Positions 46,191 through 57,548 of a DNA stretch of 64,000 nucleotides are shown here, piece by piece. The notes beneath the pieces were generated by a model. It was not told where the DNA came from and did not search any database. It worked only from the letters and a program-made list of their open reading frames with translations. A program made the translations under genes and the position numbers. Source of the stretch: Salvelinus alpinus (lineage: Eukaryota; Chordata; Actinopteri; Salmoniformes; Salmonidae); contig NC_092092.1 of NCBI RefSeq assembly GCF_045679555.1, forward strand, positions 12,338,690 through 12,402,689. The letters run 5' to 3'. How positions within the stretch are numbered: position 1 is the stretch's first letter; each line of letters starts with the position of its first letter.

Positions 46191-48398
46191 CAGTGGCGAT
46201 TTTAGATTTTCTAAAGATTTTTTTATGCATGCCAGCAAAGCAACAACACAACACATCACTAAACAATACATTAATTTGACTATAACGGTGACAAATGGTT
46301 CCCACAAACTGTCAGGGCCTATATAAAGCTGTCCCAACAGCAGAGTCCCAACAGCAGTCCCAACACCTTACCACTGTTACACCTGGCTATCAGCAGAGCC
46401 TTGTCTGGCAGCGAAACAGTTCATTCAGCCTCATTTACTGACATTTAAAAAACATAGCTGGTATGGCAGACTTGCTTAAACGTGTGGTTTCTACTGACAA
46501 TTGAGAGGTACAAACTATAGCATAAGGGGACGACGAGCAAATATGAGGCAATCCAAAGTTTTGATTAAGATATTAATGAGCGAGCTAGGACGAAAGTAGT
46601 CAATATAACTATTTGTTCAGCCCTTTTTAAATTTACAGCGACAGAATTCAGAACATGGGCCGTTCTTACAGTGTTCTCCCTGTACACCAAGTCAGAACCA
46701 TATGATAAATAAAGGGTGCATATAAGCAGACAATGAAAGCTCTTACAATGTTTGATGATGACATTTCTCTAAAACAGGCTGTAGGCTACATGTGGAAAAG
46801 GGACCAAATTATTAGGGTGAGGCACATGGGCTACTAACAGCTTACTAAACAACATACAATTAGTATTACTTTATTAGCTATAGTATACATATCTCCCTGG
46901 CATATTACATCATGTATTATTTTATTTAATCTTTATTTAACAAGGCAAGTCAGTTAAGAACAAATTCTTATTAACAATGACGGCCTACCTCGGCCAAACC
47001 CTAACGATGCTGGGCCAATTGTGCACCACCCTATGGGACTCCCAATCACAGCCGGTTGTGATACAGCCTGGAATCAAACCAGGGTCTGTAGTGATGCCTC
47101 TAGCACTGAGATGCAGTGCCTTAGACCGCTGTGCCACTCGGGAGCAGAACATGGGCAGCAGCATACAAGACATTTTTGGACTCACCTTGTTGTGTTGTGC
47201 TCACTTGAACAGGAAGTTGCTGCGGCGGTCCTTTGTGGGCAAATTTTGTCATCAAACTTTGTCATCAAAATCTGTCATTCTCTGGATTTATGGTGCTTTC
47301 AAGACAACTGGGAACTTGGAAAAAACAAGGTTGAATCATGACGTTAGAGATCTTCAAGTCGGAGCTCTAGAAAGAGGCCCGAGTTTCCGGCATGGAATCC
47401 CGAGTTGGATGGCCGTTCAAAACATATTTTCCCAGTCAGAGCTAGTTTTTTTCCCTGAGTTCCCAGTTGTCTTGAATTCACTGATGTCTGAGATTTCCCA
47501 GTTATGAGTTTCCAGATGTTTTGAAAGCGACTGAAGTCATGCTGGATTGACAGAATGGTGAATGTTGAATGTTTATCCGTATAAGCTTGGAAAAGGGACT
47601 GTTAAACCCAGACTTAGATCACACATCCACTCCACTGAACAGCAGAGTAGTGATTGCTTTGCAATGTTTGCAGTTAGCCACTGATTCCTTCCAAACCACT
47701 CATTGTTGAATTTTCAACTTACAACTTGTTGTGTAATGTTTATGTCCAAAGGCCGATGAGCACCAATACATTTTATCGATAATTTCTCCTCATATGACAA
47801 GTATTGAAAAGTATTTGCCAGTAGATAGTTGACTTGATTCATGATGATGACTGCTAGCTTGCTAGCTAAGATTTTGAAGGTATGATGTTGACATAATCAG
47901 ACCAATCAAAGCTACTGTAGATATAACGTGATTTGATGTCTTTTTATCTGTGGCCAATGACCTTGAGGCTTCTTGGATGGGCACTTCGAATGTAACTCTA
48001 TGGCAGCACCCAAGGGGCTTGAATTTGAGGTCTCCCCGTAGATTGTTTGGTGACGTAGTGTACAGTGATGAGTGACAGAACACAGAGCCAATCACGGTGC
48101 AACTAGAGAACATTACCAACCCCTACGCTCCGTATTTTATCCTGACTGCCCCACCACCACAGAAAGCACTGAGCTAGGCTGAAACACCTGTATTTTAGAG
48201 CTGCCTTACTCAAGAAAGCAAAAAAGAGACCATGTTTGTATGCGTCTTTATTAACTCATTTATATACTGTATACATTTTTTTGCATTGTTTGCGAACTGA
48301 TATGTGACACGTATTAACGCCAAAATAACATGCATAACAGGCAAAAAAAAACAAAAAAACAGTTACGGCTCAAGAAGTGACCTGAATGACGGCCACTG
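46191..48398. mobile_element. 2.2-kb hAT-like non-autonomous element
   Basis: It starts CAGTGGCGATTTTAG and ends GACGGCCACTG. The flanks CCAAGGTG (46183-46190) and CCTAGGTG (48399-48406) agree at seven of eight positions, an 8-bp hAT-type duplication. A SINE is inserted at 46920-47146. The interior has no transposase frame I can recognise; by memory it is a high-copy salmonid repeat. A segment at 47390-47535 is shared in reverse with 53608-53775. Confidence 0.82.
46920..47146 (-). mobile_element. Near full-length tRNA-derived SINE
   Basis: The plus strand begins with the tail complement TTATTTAATCTTTATTTAAC and AAGTCAGTTAAGAACAAATT, passes GGGACTCCCAATCAC and ends with the head complement CTTAGACCGCTGTGCCAC. 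The B-box complement GGAATCAAACC and A-box region are readable. It is well preserved compared with 10610-10921. Confidence 0.88.
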
Positions 48399-48406
48399 CC
48401 TAGGTG

Positions 48407-49403
48407 TAACAACCTGATCAGTTTTGGGATTTGACAGCTCCAACCAGTTACACTTCCGACACGCCTAAACAAAAGCAATGATAAGCTATGCGTTTGTCGG
48501 CTACCGTGGGTTACTGCTGATCTGATTGAATCCTGGCCTTAGTCATCATTTAGTACAATAACAAGTTGCTGAAGTGCACCCTGTAGAATTGGAAATGTCT
48601 TTATTGCTTGCTGCATTGTACACCATCAGCAGTCGGCTCAATAACGGCCTTGCACAGCGTTTGTAGCTACTGTATCTGAGGCTAGTTCTTCTTGTCTTTT
48701 GCTCTCCTTGTGGAATAATTCAGTTGAAACCATGTCTTAATTTATGGATACATTGCAGAATGTGAGCTAAGGGTGACTGGAGCAGTGCTGTGGTGGGCAG
48801 CAGAGCATGGGATGTCAACAGGGCATATGAGAGGGAATCCGTAATGATGACCAGCTGGTGAGAGCCGTGGTGAATCTCATTAAATAAATATTCTCCCTGC
48901 TCAGATGTGCCTCCATGGTGTAACGACTTGTGGAACGAACCACGTGGAGATTTACACACTTATAATATCCCTCTTTCGATTAGAAGTAACTGTGTTGAAC
49001 AGCTTTTTGGTATCAAGGTATGTGGTCAATATTCTGCATTTAGGCTGCATTTGTTGGTTTGAGATATACTGTACTTTGTCGTTTCAGGAAAGTAATGCCA
49101 ATGTGAGACTGCAAAGGTGAATGTACCATCTGAAACATAGTTTGTTTTGAGCTCCTCTTGTCTGTGGGGTGTAACGGTATCGTGCTCAGCAACCTCCTCT
49201 GACATTCATACTGTATCTCTGTTCACCGGCGGACGTGATAGCCCATCAGTTCATTGATCTTTTGTGACCTATTCAATCCTATTCATATCAGAAGTGTGAA
49301 TGAGAGGCATGGCTCATGAGTAATATGACAACGACATGCTCTTGAATGCTCACCAGTTAAATGTACATGATAATACATACTGTTGGGTTTCTAATAAAAG
49401 TTT
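48407..49403. other. Non-coding stretch, one MITE arm
   Basis: 48425-48535 matches the right arm of the foldback MITE at 61934-62415 (GTTACACTTCCGACACG, TGTCGGCTACCGTGGGTTA). The rest, including 48700-49100, shows no gene or repeat signal. Confidence 0.5.
48425..48535. mobile_element. Solitary arm of a foldback MITE
   Basis: TTTGACAGCTCCAACC, CAGTTACACTTCCGACACG and GTCGGCTACCGTGGGTTACT parallel 62315-62405. No opposite arm was found nearby. Confidence 0.6.
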
Positions 49404-49564
49404 TAACATTTAGCAGACACTCTTATCCAGAGCAACTTACGGTCGCAATTAGGGTTAAGTGCCTTGCTCAAGGGCACATCTACATGTTTTTCACCTAGTC
49501 AGCTTGGGGATTCGAACCATAAACCTTTCAGTTACTGGTCTTAACCACTAGGCTACCTGCTGCC
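49404..49564 (-). mobile_element. V-SINE-type tRNA-derived SINE
   Basis: On the minus strand: head GGCAGCAGGTAGCCTAGTGG with A-box, ATGGTTCGAATCCCC (B-box), a central domain seen on the plus strand as GTGCCTTGCTCAAGGGCAC, and an L2-like tail (complement CATTTAGCAGACACTCTTA). Order and spacing fit a nearly complete V-SINE of the vertebrate SINE superfamily. Confidence 0.87.
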
Positions 49565-50062
49565 TATTCACATTTCCTGTAGTCTACCCAGGTTGTGGTA
49601 GAACATCCATATATAACCGTCACAGGAGAAACATAGTAGTAGCCTGCGAATAACGCATGAGTAACACAAATACATACCGATAGTAATGTGGTTGTGGAGG
49701 CTATACAAACGCTGCCAACAATACCAGTTGATTTCGCACACATTTTTCTGTTGCTGAACATTACTTTGGGCTGGAGTCTATCTCTGTAAGAGTGTGTATT
49801 TTCAGGATTCATTATATCTGTACCTGTGGCCAGCTGGTGTGAACATCACTGAGCCGTGTTTTGACCTGGTGTGTTCGAGATGGAAGGTGCGGCGGACTGA
49901 AAAAGAGACTGCCCAGGGGAAATACAGCAAGGGCCATCTTGGCAAATGATGCAAGGCTGAGCCGGGTTGTCAGTTTGGGGATGGTGGTACGGAGGTGAAA
50001 ACCAAAATCAGCCAATTATCCCAGAAATTGAAAGATAAACAAGGCCTTCACATGGCCTTCTG
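49565..50062. other. Non-coding stretch, no gene seen
   Basis: No signal was recognised. Confidence 0.5.
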
Positions 50063-50430
50063 CAGGGATCAGCAACTAGATTCAGCCGCTGGACTATTTT
50101 CTTCTTGAGTGGACGGTCGGGGGGCCAGAACATAATTACAAATCATTTGTAGACTGCAAATTGACTGCAAGAAGCCCAGACAGATATATTTGACTAAAAC
50201 ATAATATTTCAAACGCCTACATTTGTATGCGATCTCACATATCTCTCTAATATGTGTGAGAATACTTTGGAACATATTTCCAAAATTAAAATCACTTGGA
50301 GCTGATTTGCAGGTGTTTTTACACTTGTTTATGTCCAACAATGAAAAAAGTTGCTCAGAAAACTTGGGGGGCCAAATGAAATCACCTTCAGGCAATATTC
50401 GGCCCATGGGCCGCAAGTTGGTGAACCCTG
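50063..50430. mobile_element. hAT-like MITE
   Basis: The left end CAGGGATCAGCAACTAG and the reverse complement of the right end, CAGGGTTCACCAACTTG, match closely. The flanking octamers GCCTTCTG and TTCTACTG agree at only five of eight positions. The ATTCGGCCCATGGGCCGC block near the right end is typical of a common salmonid hAT repeat by memory. Confidence 0.72.
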
Positions 50431-50438
50431 TTCTACTG

Positions 50439-52010
50439 TATGTTATACAGTATGGTTATTGTACTTGAAAGCACAGCTATTGTGCTATACTCAATCTAGT
50501 ATGCACTGTCTTAAAAATGTATGTACATTCTGTGTGACCTAAATTATAGACCAATGTTTTTTTCTGCAATTGCCCTATGTAGATTTCCATAAGTAATACA
50601 AGCCTATGTTTTTAGACTACATGAATGTCTTGAGATCACCTCAGAAGAATCCCATTGAGAAGTTTCCTCATTTGACCTGGCTGTATACTGTAATAGCACA
50701 AATAGCCCACATGTCAACACTCAGTATCAATCAGCTCTGTGAAATATAGACCTGGTGAGCTAGAGAAGGGCAAGACCTGTGCAGAAGGTAACCTTCATCT
50801 GATGCACAGAGCCAGAGTAGCACAGAACTTATTTTGAGCTGTCAGCTCACCTTGTAACACCCCAACATTATGTCACCCGCGCCTGGATCCCAGCCAGCCA
50901 TCGAGAAGAGACGAAAAGTCATCAAAACATGTCAAGTACTCCGCATACTCTGCAAACCCACTTCATTACAAATTCTACATTGGGGAAGCGCTTTTTCAAC
51001 TGGTGATGATCAGCGCTCCCTTCCATTCTGGCTCATCAAGCGTGAGCAACTGTTTAAACAAAGCTGGGTTTGCTCAGGTACCTGTCTCTGCCAGGCAGGG
51101 GGAATTCACTGCTGCTGTGTGTTTCAACTGCTGCCCTGCACTGTTTCGCATCATTGAACATTTCTTCTGGATATCTGCCTGCTCTCTGACCCACTTTCTC
51201 TCTGCATTTTCAATATTTAGATCAAGAGATATGAAGGCAGGTAAAATGTAGAGTCGGAGTGAATCAGCTTTTATTGAGGGAACATATCAATATCAAATAA
51301 AAGTCTAAATTATGAATGTCTTTATGGGAGATGTCCACAGTTGGCGGTTCATGGGGCGAATCTCTCCTTATAAAATGTGTAGCCTAAGTGAAATGTGATT
51401 CTGTTACGCAATTAGAATCCAGATCTGTATTATAGTTGTACACGTCGAATAGCATCAGTTTTCCTTATCCACAATTCCGGGTACTATTTCAAGGCTCAGG
51501 TGTTAATCTTCATAAAAAATATATAGTCCTTGGCAAGGTTAAATACTGTAATCAGAAGACATTGAAATAAACAGTCCGAATGATTTGTTCTGCTTGCATC
51601 AGGAGAGGGAAAACATTGTTATAGTACTATAGTACAGAACATGTCAAAACCCCTACCTGCCAGCTGTACCGTCACTCCCTGTGTTGCTTGTTTTAAAGCT
51701 GAGGGTAGAACGGCCATGTGTTTAATGTATTTGATACCATTCCACCCATTCCGTCCAGTCATTACCACCAGCCCGTTCTCTCCAATTAAGTTGGCCCAAC
51801 CCCTTCAAATGTAAAAAAATATATAAAAAATAAAATAATTTGAGAAGTTGTGGGTGGGGGAAATTGCACATAAATATTCATTTTGGGGGTGGTTAAACGT
51901 GGTTGTACGTGATCCCAACACTTTCTCACTAAAGCATATTTATCAGAAGTCCACTGGCACGCTCTGATAATAAATAATGTGTATCACGAGAAAATACAGC
52001 TCTGGACAGT
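50439..52010. other. Non-coding stretch, no gene seen
   Basis: No exon or repeat-family signal over about 1.6 kb. A short frame at 50870-51157 has no recognisable domain. Confidence 0.5.
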
Positions 52011-52088
52011 TAGTTTAGAGTGGTAAGGCGCCAAATTCCTTTAATCTGTTGCGGTGTGTTGTAAGTTAGAATCCCCCATGGGGCGCAA
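52011..52088 (+). other. tRNA-like sequence (class II type), plus strand
   Basis: TTAGTTTAGAGTGGTAAGG fits an A-box region, and GTAAGTTAGAATCCCCC a weak B-box, with extra length between them as in serine or leucine tRNAs. The acceptor stem is not convincing. It may be a SINE head or a tRNA pseudogene. Confidence 0.4.
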
Positions 52089-52359
52089 AGAAACTCTTTG
52101 AAATGTGGACTCACATTTATTGCGGTGTTGTGAAGAAAAGTGCAATCATCAGCTTGAAAATGAAATCCAAACGGCATTGCAGTATTTACGAAGTTGTTGT
52201 TTTTTCCAATGGTCAAATTAACTCACAGATTGGTTTTGGGTACTGCATAAAACTCTACGACTAATACTAGGCCAACCACTCTTACAGATATGCTTTCACT
52301 TTTCAGAATTAGAATTGTGTGAGCAGGGGATGAATATTGTCAATAAAGATAACTGCCTC

Positions 52360-52437
52360 ATGTGGGATTAGAACTCACAACCATGGAACTATTAGCCAAC
52401 CGCTTTAGCAGCTGACTGCACCACCAATCAGTTATAG
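52360..52437 (-). other. tRNA-like sequence (class II type), minus strand
   Basis: On the minus strand it reads GGTGGTGCAGTCAGCTGC, GGTTGGCTAATAGTTCC and GTGAGTTCTAATCCCAC. The last has a 5-bp T-stem with one mismatch and a seven-base T-loop. The acceptor ends do not pair. It faces the similar sequence at 52011-52088. SINE head or tRNA pseudogene. Confidence 0.42.
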
Positions 52438-53228
52438 TAGATGGGGGAAAACATAACAAAAAAATTCATGACCACCATTGTCATCTATTTCTTAGTTACA
52501 ATGGATGTAGCTACAAATATATATGTATAATCCTCATAGCCTACATGTTTATTTTCTTCGTAAAAACATGTGCATGAAACGGTAAGCCAAAAATGTGAAT
52601 TTAGTCATATGCAAAAATGTGCCTTACTGCCTTTTTTATTTTGTGTATCGTCAGTAGTCTAGTGAAGGAAGCATCATGCAAAACATATTGGTACATCCCA
52701 CTTACCAAGACCATTGCCAAATAAGGCGTGCTGTCACCTGCTTCATAGTAAGCCTTGAGGTGGTTCCACCCAGCACATAGAAGGGAGTGGATTTATATCG
52801 AACCCCTCCCTTGAAATTATGTAGAGCAGTGGTCACCAACCGGTCACCAAACATTTCTGTAGAAAATCCAACGATAAAGTCTGTGATAAAGGCTTGCCTT
52901 CCTTTTTAAAAATTGTGTTGCGCTATTGGCGGTAGGTGCACTTGATTCAGAAGCCATGTACACCGGGTAGGCAGATTGTTCCCATTTTGAACCTTTTCAT
53001 TTGTCTGAAAAGACAAATCCACCTACCAGGCAGACTGGGAGACCTGTAGCTAAATGAAGTGTGTCTATTGTGCTGGGCAATTGGATAGCTCAAATCACCA
53101 TGCCTACAGCTTCCACAACCCCAGCCACAGCAAAGTTAGATAACTTTTAAAACCTTGACCAGAGAGGGATTGTCAAAGAATACAGCGAAGAGCTGCTGTT
53201 TTTATGAGGGAGTTTTTATGAGGGAGTA

Positions 53229-53340
53229 CTCAGCACTGTCAACACTGTTTTTATTCATCACTGTCAACACTGTTTTTTTCAATACTGTTAACACTGTTTT
53301 TATTTAGCACTGTCAACATTTTTAATTCAACACTGATTCT
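53229..53340. repeat. Degenerate CACTGTCAACACTGTTTTT array
   Basis: Four or five imperfect copies of a 25-30-base unit containing CTGTCAACACTGTTTTT lie in a row within the hAT-like element. Confidence 0.8.
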
Positions 53341-53607
53341 ATTCAACACTATTATAAAACATAAAACACACTTCTCCCTACCTCCACTCACGCTGCAGCT
53401 GCAGTGAATGAGTAGCCAAGTGTATCGATAGGCCTGGGTTTTTATTAATATTAGCAGCTCATCGTGTCTATTTTAATATCAAGGAATATTTCACTTTTTC
53501 TTGTCATAGGAACAACATCGTCATTCTCATAGGAGGAACGGAAGGAGAGAGCAGGGACCGTGAGAGGCGGACCCTCTGCTGCTCTCTCCCTCCCTTCGCT
53601 GAGACTA

Positions 53608-53775
53608 ATGCTGTGTTCAAAACAACTGGGAACTGGGAAATCGAAAAATCTCTGACTTCCAATTTCAGCCCGTTGAAGACAACTGGGAACTCGGGGGGGA
53701 AAAAACGAGACCCGACTGGGAAAAATATTTTTTTTACGGTCATCCAATTTGGAATTCCAGAGTTCCCAGCATTAC
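53608..53775. repeat. Repeat segment shared in reverse with 47390-47535
   Basis: It contains ACAACTGGGAACT twice, GGAAAAAACGAG and CGGTCATCCAATTTGG. The reverse complement of 47390-47535 gives the same order. It is probably a separate mobile unit carried by two different hAT-like elements. Confidence 0.68.
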
Positions 53776-54104
53776 CATTAATCAGATGCAGATCAGTCCA
53801 GTAAAATAAAAAGTTAATTATTACAATTTATGCTCAGCTGTGCCTTGCAAGTGCTACAACAACTGATCTTTGTTATCAAAGCTCGAGTTTTGAAATATAT
53901 GGTCTGAGAGGAACAATATTGGCAGGCCAGGCATGTAGCCAATATGCTGTGATAATGTATTAGGCCTCCTTCACAAACCTAATTTGTATTAGATTAATGT
54001 AAAAAAATGTAAGTCATGTTTAAAAACAAAACCTGAGCGTTAGCTCTCGGCTTGCTTTTTGACTGTGACAGTGATCTTGACTCAGAAAAGGTTGGTGACC
54101 TCTA

Positions 54105-55536
54105 CATCATGGTTTCATTGGTAGTTGAACCGCTAGGGGCCAAAAGAGCTAGATTTACTACTAACAGACCAAAATATATATACTTTGCAACAAACTGTGA
54201 AAATGAAGACCATAAATGATGTGTTTCATTATAACTAAGCCTAAAACATATGTTTTTTCTTTTTTCATGAAAGTACCTCATTTAATCATGGCTTAGCATA
54301 TGCAGATGTCCAGACAGCATCATTCATTATCCCAAACACCCCCCACCCTGAGAGAGCAGTCTGAGGAATGTGCCATACTGTAGCTGGCCACTGTCGTTTG
54401 CTCAATTTTGACTTTCCTGACAGGCCTCTACAGTAATGTGCCTGTGACATCTGGCCTGGGTGCCAGCGGTAGGCCCCGACTTTCCTAATGAATTAACACG
54501 CTCATGTTGGCACTACCAAGCACATCATTTATTAGCAGACCTGGCTGGAACACACCCAGGGGGCACTCTATTTGTTTATGACAACAGGCTCCAGATGACA
54601 ATACCTCTTAGCCTGTCCGGGATTCAAGGTCGCTGTGCTGTGCTGCTGTTTGGTAAAAAGCAGGACAATATATTGCATTTTTTTGTTGTTGCATATAGTT
54701 GCCAAGAGTGAGTTGACAATTAAGAGGCCATGTCAATGGTATTTGTCAACGGTATTTGTACAATGAGGATATCAGTTTCAACAACAATACATACTGTATA
54801 ACAAAAACAATTGCTCTTTGCAAATAAACTTACAGAGGCAAATTCTGTAGGATAAAAAGTGATTTTAATGTAAATACACTAACATTTGCTGAATTATACA
54901 TGTTGACCTATTGTGTTGATATCTGCGTTGAAATCGAACAATGGCACAGCACACTTTTAACTGCACAGTTTTAGTTTACCTACGAACTTCATTACATACG
55001 AACCTCATCACATACGACCCTCATTACATACAATGTCAGCATTTAAGTGAAAGCAAATGTAGAATTTATTTGTCCTGTTTGTCCCTTCGTTCAACACAGT
55101 AGAATGGCAGCAGAGGCAATACAATACAGAAACAGCACGTATATTTCACTGCCTGTAGTGAGGGGAAAGAGAACGAAAGAAATATCTCAGGTCGAGCTAC
55201 AGTTGAGTAAACATCTATTAGTTCTGCATGCCCGTAATACATTTTTGGGGGCTTTTGTGTAGAAAATGAAATTATAGACAGCATGCTTTAGAAACAGAGA
55301 AAATAAGTGACATATATAATTAGCACATACAAATAAAGCCTCCTCACTTCTTTTTGGCAGATGACACTCTTGTCCTTGTTGTGCTTCACCATGAGCCTTA
55401 AAGTTATCTGTTGAGCATCATGGCTGGTATGCCTCCCTCCAGTCCCTACAGTATTCCCTTTGACCATATCTCTCTACAACCCCTGGCTACTCTCTGTCAA
55501 TGTGGGTTTGACATCAAGGGTGCAGTGCACCTGTGG
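54105..55536. other. Non-coding stretch, no gene seen
   Basis: No exon or family signal. A triple ACATACGA-type word repeat occurs at about 54993-55030. Confidence 0.5.
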
Positions 55537-55618
55537 GTGAGGGGCAGTGGGGAAGTGTGGGTGAGGGGCAGTGGGGAAGTGTGGCTGTGGGTGAGGGGCA
55601 GTGGGGAAGTGTGGCTGT
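55537..55618. repeat. Three-copy short tandem repeat
   Basis: GTGAGGGGCAGTGGGGAAGT occurs three times, with spacing 24 and 30 bases because of an inserted GCTGTG in one unit. Confidence 0.9.
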
Positions 55619-55726
55619 GCTTTCCCCTGGGTACCATAGCATGTCTATAGCAATGATCTGCTCTCTGGGATGGAAAAGGTAGGAGAGGTGATACTGGTGA
55701 AACTACAGTATACTTACTACAGTACA

Positions 55727-56105
55727 ACCCTGGTGAACGAGTGAAACCCTGGTGAACTGGAAAAACTCTGGTGAACTGGAAAAACCCCGGTGAACTGGAA
55801 AAACCCCGGTGAACTGGGGGGAAAAACCCGGTGAACTTGGGGGGAAAACCCGGTGAACTGGGGGAAAAAACCCGGTGAACTGGGGAAAAAACCCCGGTGA
55901 ACTGGGGGAAAAACCCCGGTGAACTGGGGGAAAAACCCCGGTGAACTGGAAAAACCCCGGTGAACTGGGGGGAAAAACCCGGTGAACTGGGGGGAAAAAC
56001 CCGGTGAACTGGGGGAAAAAACCCGGTGAACTGGGGAAAAAACCCCGGTGAACTGGGGGAAAAACCCCGGTGAACTGGGGGAAAAACCCCGGTGAACTGG
56101 GAAAA
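55727..56105. repeat. 20-22-bp minisatellite with larger duplicated block
   Basis: The unit is close to CCGGTGAACTGGGGGAAAAA with variation in the G and A runs. AACTGGAAAAACCCC followed by the same series of length variants occurs at about 55793 and again at about 55944, so a 151-bp block of several units is duplicated. Minus-strand Phe/Pro/Ser-rich frames across it are not genes. Confidence 0.92.
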
Positions 56106-56660
56106 CCTCTTATGTTGCTTCAAGGGAAGAGTGTAAGTTCTGCTCAACTTTTCAGCAATAACAAAAGCTGATGTCTTGTATCAAAGTCAAATCCAATCAA
56201 AACTACAGTATAAGCATGCAATTCAATGGAAATTAAGGTTGTATGGAAACACAACAAACTAGTATGACATGGCTAACTTAATCACAATGATAAAATACAT
56301 GCATGATAAACTGTAGGCATTCACCTGGCCAAGTTGACTTGTTGACATGGACAGGGAACATGCTACACATCCACAGAACCATTTGCACATCTGAAAAACA
56401 GGCAAGAGACACAGCTTGACAATCTTCTTGATGGTGTTATTCTAGTCTTTGGGTAAGTTAGAAAACATGGCTTTGTGGCTATTCTTTGCAATTTGAATTT
56501 GAAACTGCAATCAATTTGAAACTGCAACTACTGAGTGCTGTACGTTTGTGGATGTTCCTGAATAAATAAGACAGTTGTGGTGATGAGCAAAGGCTCACTG
56601 ACTGCTGTCTGGTCTAGACACCCGTTATCTTCTCCCCCTCGCCTCCCCATGCCAGTCAGC
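56106..56660. other. Non-coding stretch, no gene seen
   Basis: No signal was recognised. It ends at the target duplication of the miniature LTR element. Confidence 0.5.
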
Positions 56661-56665
56661 CAGTC

Positions 56666-56960
56666 TGTGAGGACAGATGCTGGGAGACGAGAAGCAAGTA
56701 CAGGGAGTGAATATTTAGTAAATAACCGACATGAAACAAAACAAGGAGCGTCTGGACAGGGGAAACAAAAACGACATTAGTGCTGACACGGGGATGAAAC
56801 TGAGGAATAGACAGATATAGGGGAGGCAATCAATAAGTGATGGAGTCCAGGTGAGTCCAATGAAGCGCTGATGTGTGTAACGATGATGACAGGTGTGGGT
56901 AATGATGGGCCGCCTGGCGCCATCGAGCGCCAGAGAGGGGGAGCGGGTGCAGGCGTGACA
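56666..56960 (-). repeat. 3' LTR of the miniature element
   Basis: On the plus strand it begins TGTGAGGACAGATGCTGGG and ends GTGCAGGCGTGACA, 295 bp. It differs from the partner LTR by roughly twenty substitutions and several small gaps by eye, so the insertion is not recent. Confidence 0.9.
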
Positions 56961-57265
56961 GTACTCTAGGGGCGCCACCCGGCATCCCACCTGGGCGAGC
57001 CTGCCGGGCCAGCCGAGGCATGGGAGCCCAACCAGCCGGCTGAGGCGTGGGAGCTCGACGAGACGGCTGAGGAATGACGTGGGATGGGAGCCTGCCGAGC
57101 CAACCGAGGCAAGAAAACCTCTCGAGCCAGCTAAGGCATGGAAGCCTGACGAGCCAGCTGAGGCACCCCCGGTTCCTTGGCACTCGACGTCACAAACAGG
57201 CACCCCCGGGAGTGGCACTCGACGTCACCAACAAAAATCTCCCTGATGTTGTGGTGTCAGCATTC
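56961..57265 (-). other. Internal region of the miniature element
   Basis: GC-rich and internally repetitive: words such as GAGCCAGCTGAGGCA recur with GGGAGC variants, and GGCACTCGACGTCAC occurs twice (about 57178 and 57212). A minus-strand frame gives a Gly/Leu/Pro-rich repetitive peptide. No protease, reverse-transcriptase or integrase motif is present. It may be the remnant of a repetitive part of a larger element (inference). Confidence 0.7.
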
Positions 57266-57543
57266 TGTGAGGACAGATGCTGGGAGACGAGAAGCAAATA
57301 CAGGGAGTGAATATTCAATAATTAACCAACATGAAACACAACAAGGGGGACAGGGGGAACAAAAACTACATTAATGCTGACACGGGGATGAAACTGAGGA
57401 ATAGACAGATATAGGGGAGGCAATCAATAAGTGATGGAGTCCAGGTGAGTCCAATGAAGCGCTGATGTGTGTAACAGAGGTGACAGGTGTGTGTAATGAT
57501 GGCCCTCGAGCGCCAGAAAAGGGGAGCGGGAGCAGGCATGACA
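57266..57543 (-). repeat. 5' LTR of the miniature element
   Basis: On the plus strand it begins TGTGAGGACAGATGCTGGG and ends GAGCAGGCATGACA, 278 bp. It lacks part of the GGCGCC block present in the partner copy. Confidence 0.9.
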
Positions 57544-57548
57544 CAGTC

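Larger units (their letters stand above)
52827..54104. mobile_element. hAT-like non-autonomous element
   Basis: The left end is CAGTGGTCACCAACCGGTC. Near the right end, AAAAGGTTGGTGACC is its complement, but the last bases are mutated, so the exact end and the 8-bp duplication are unclear. The interior matches a known-looking salmonid repeat (AAACATTTCTGTAGAAAATC; CTCTCGGCTTGCTTTTTGAC). It contains a small repeat array at 53229-53340 and the 53608-53775 segment. Confidence 0.75.
56666..57543 (-). mobile_element. Miniature LTR retrotransposon (TRIM-like)
   Basis: Two direct repeats, 56666-56960 and 57266-57543, each have TG...CA ends, enclose only about 305 bp, and the whole is flanked by CAGTC on both sides (56661-56665 and 57544-57548). 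That is a complete LTR-element insertion of 878 bp without any polymerase gene. The minus-strand orientation follows from the TGTCACGCCTGC start also seen at 29323. I could not identify a convincing primer-binding site after the 5' LTR or a purine tract before the 3' LTR. Movement would need proteins from a related autonomous element. Confidence 0.88.

Noticed and set aside
46985-47145. tRNA gene
   Set aside because: The tRNA-like part is the head of a SINE with a full SINE body and tail.
50870-51251. Cys-rich open frames
   Set aside because: Two overlapping frames with no splice context, domain or conservation evidence.
55497-56147. 216-residue Phe/Pro/Ser-rich protein
   Set aside because: Artefact of the 20-22-bp minisatellite.
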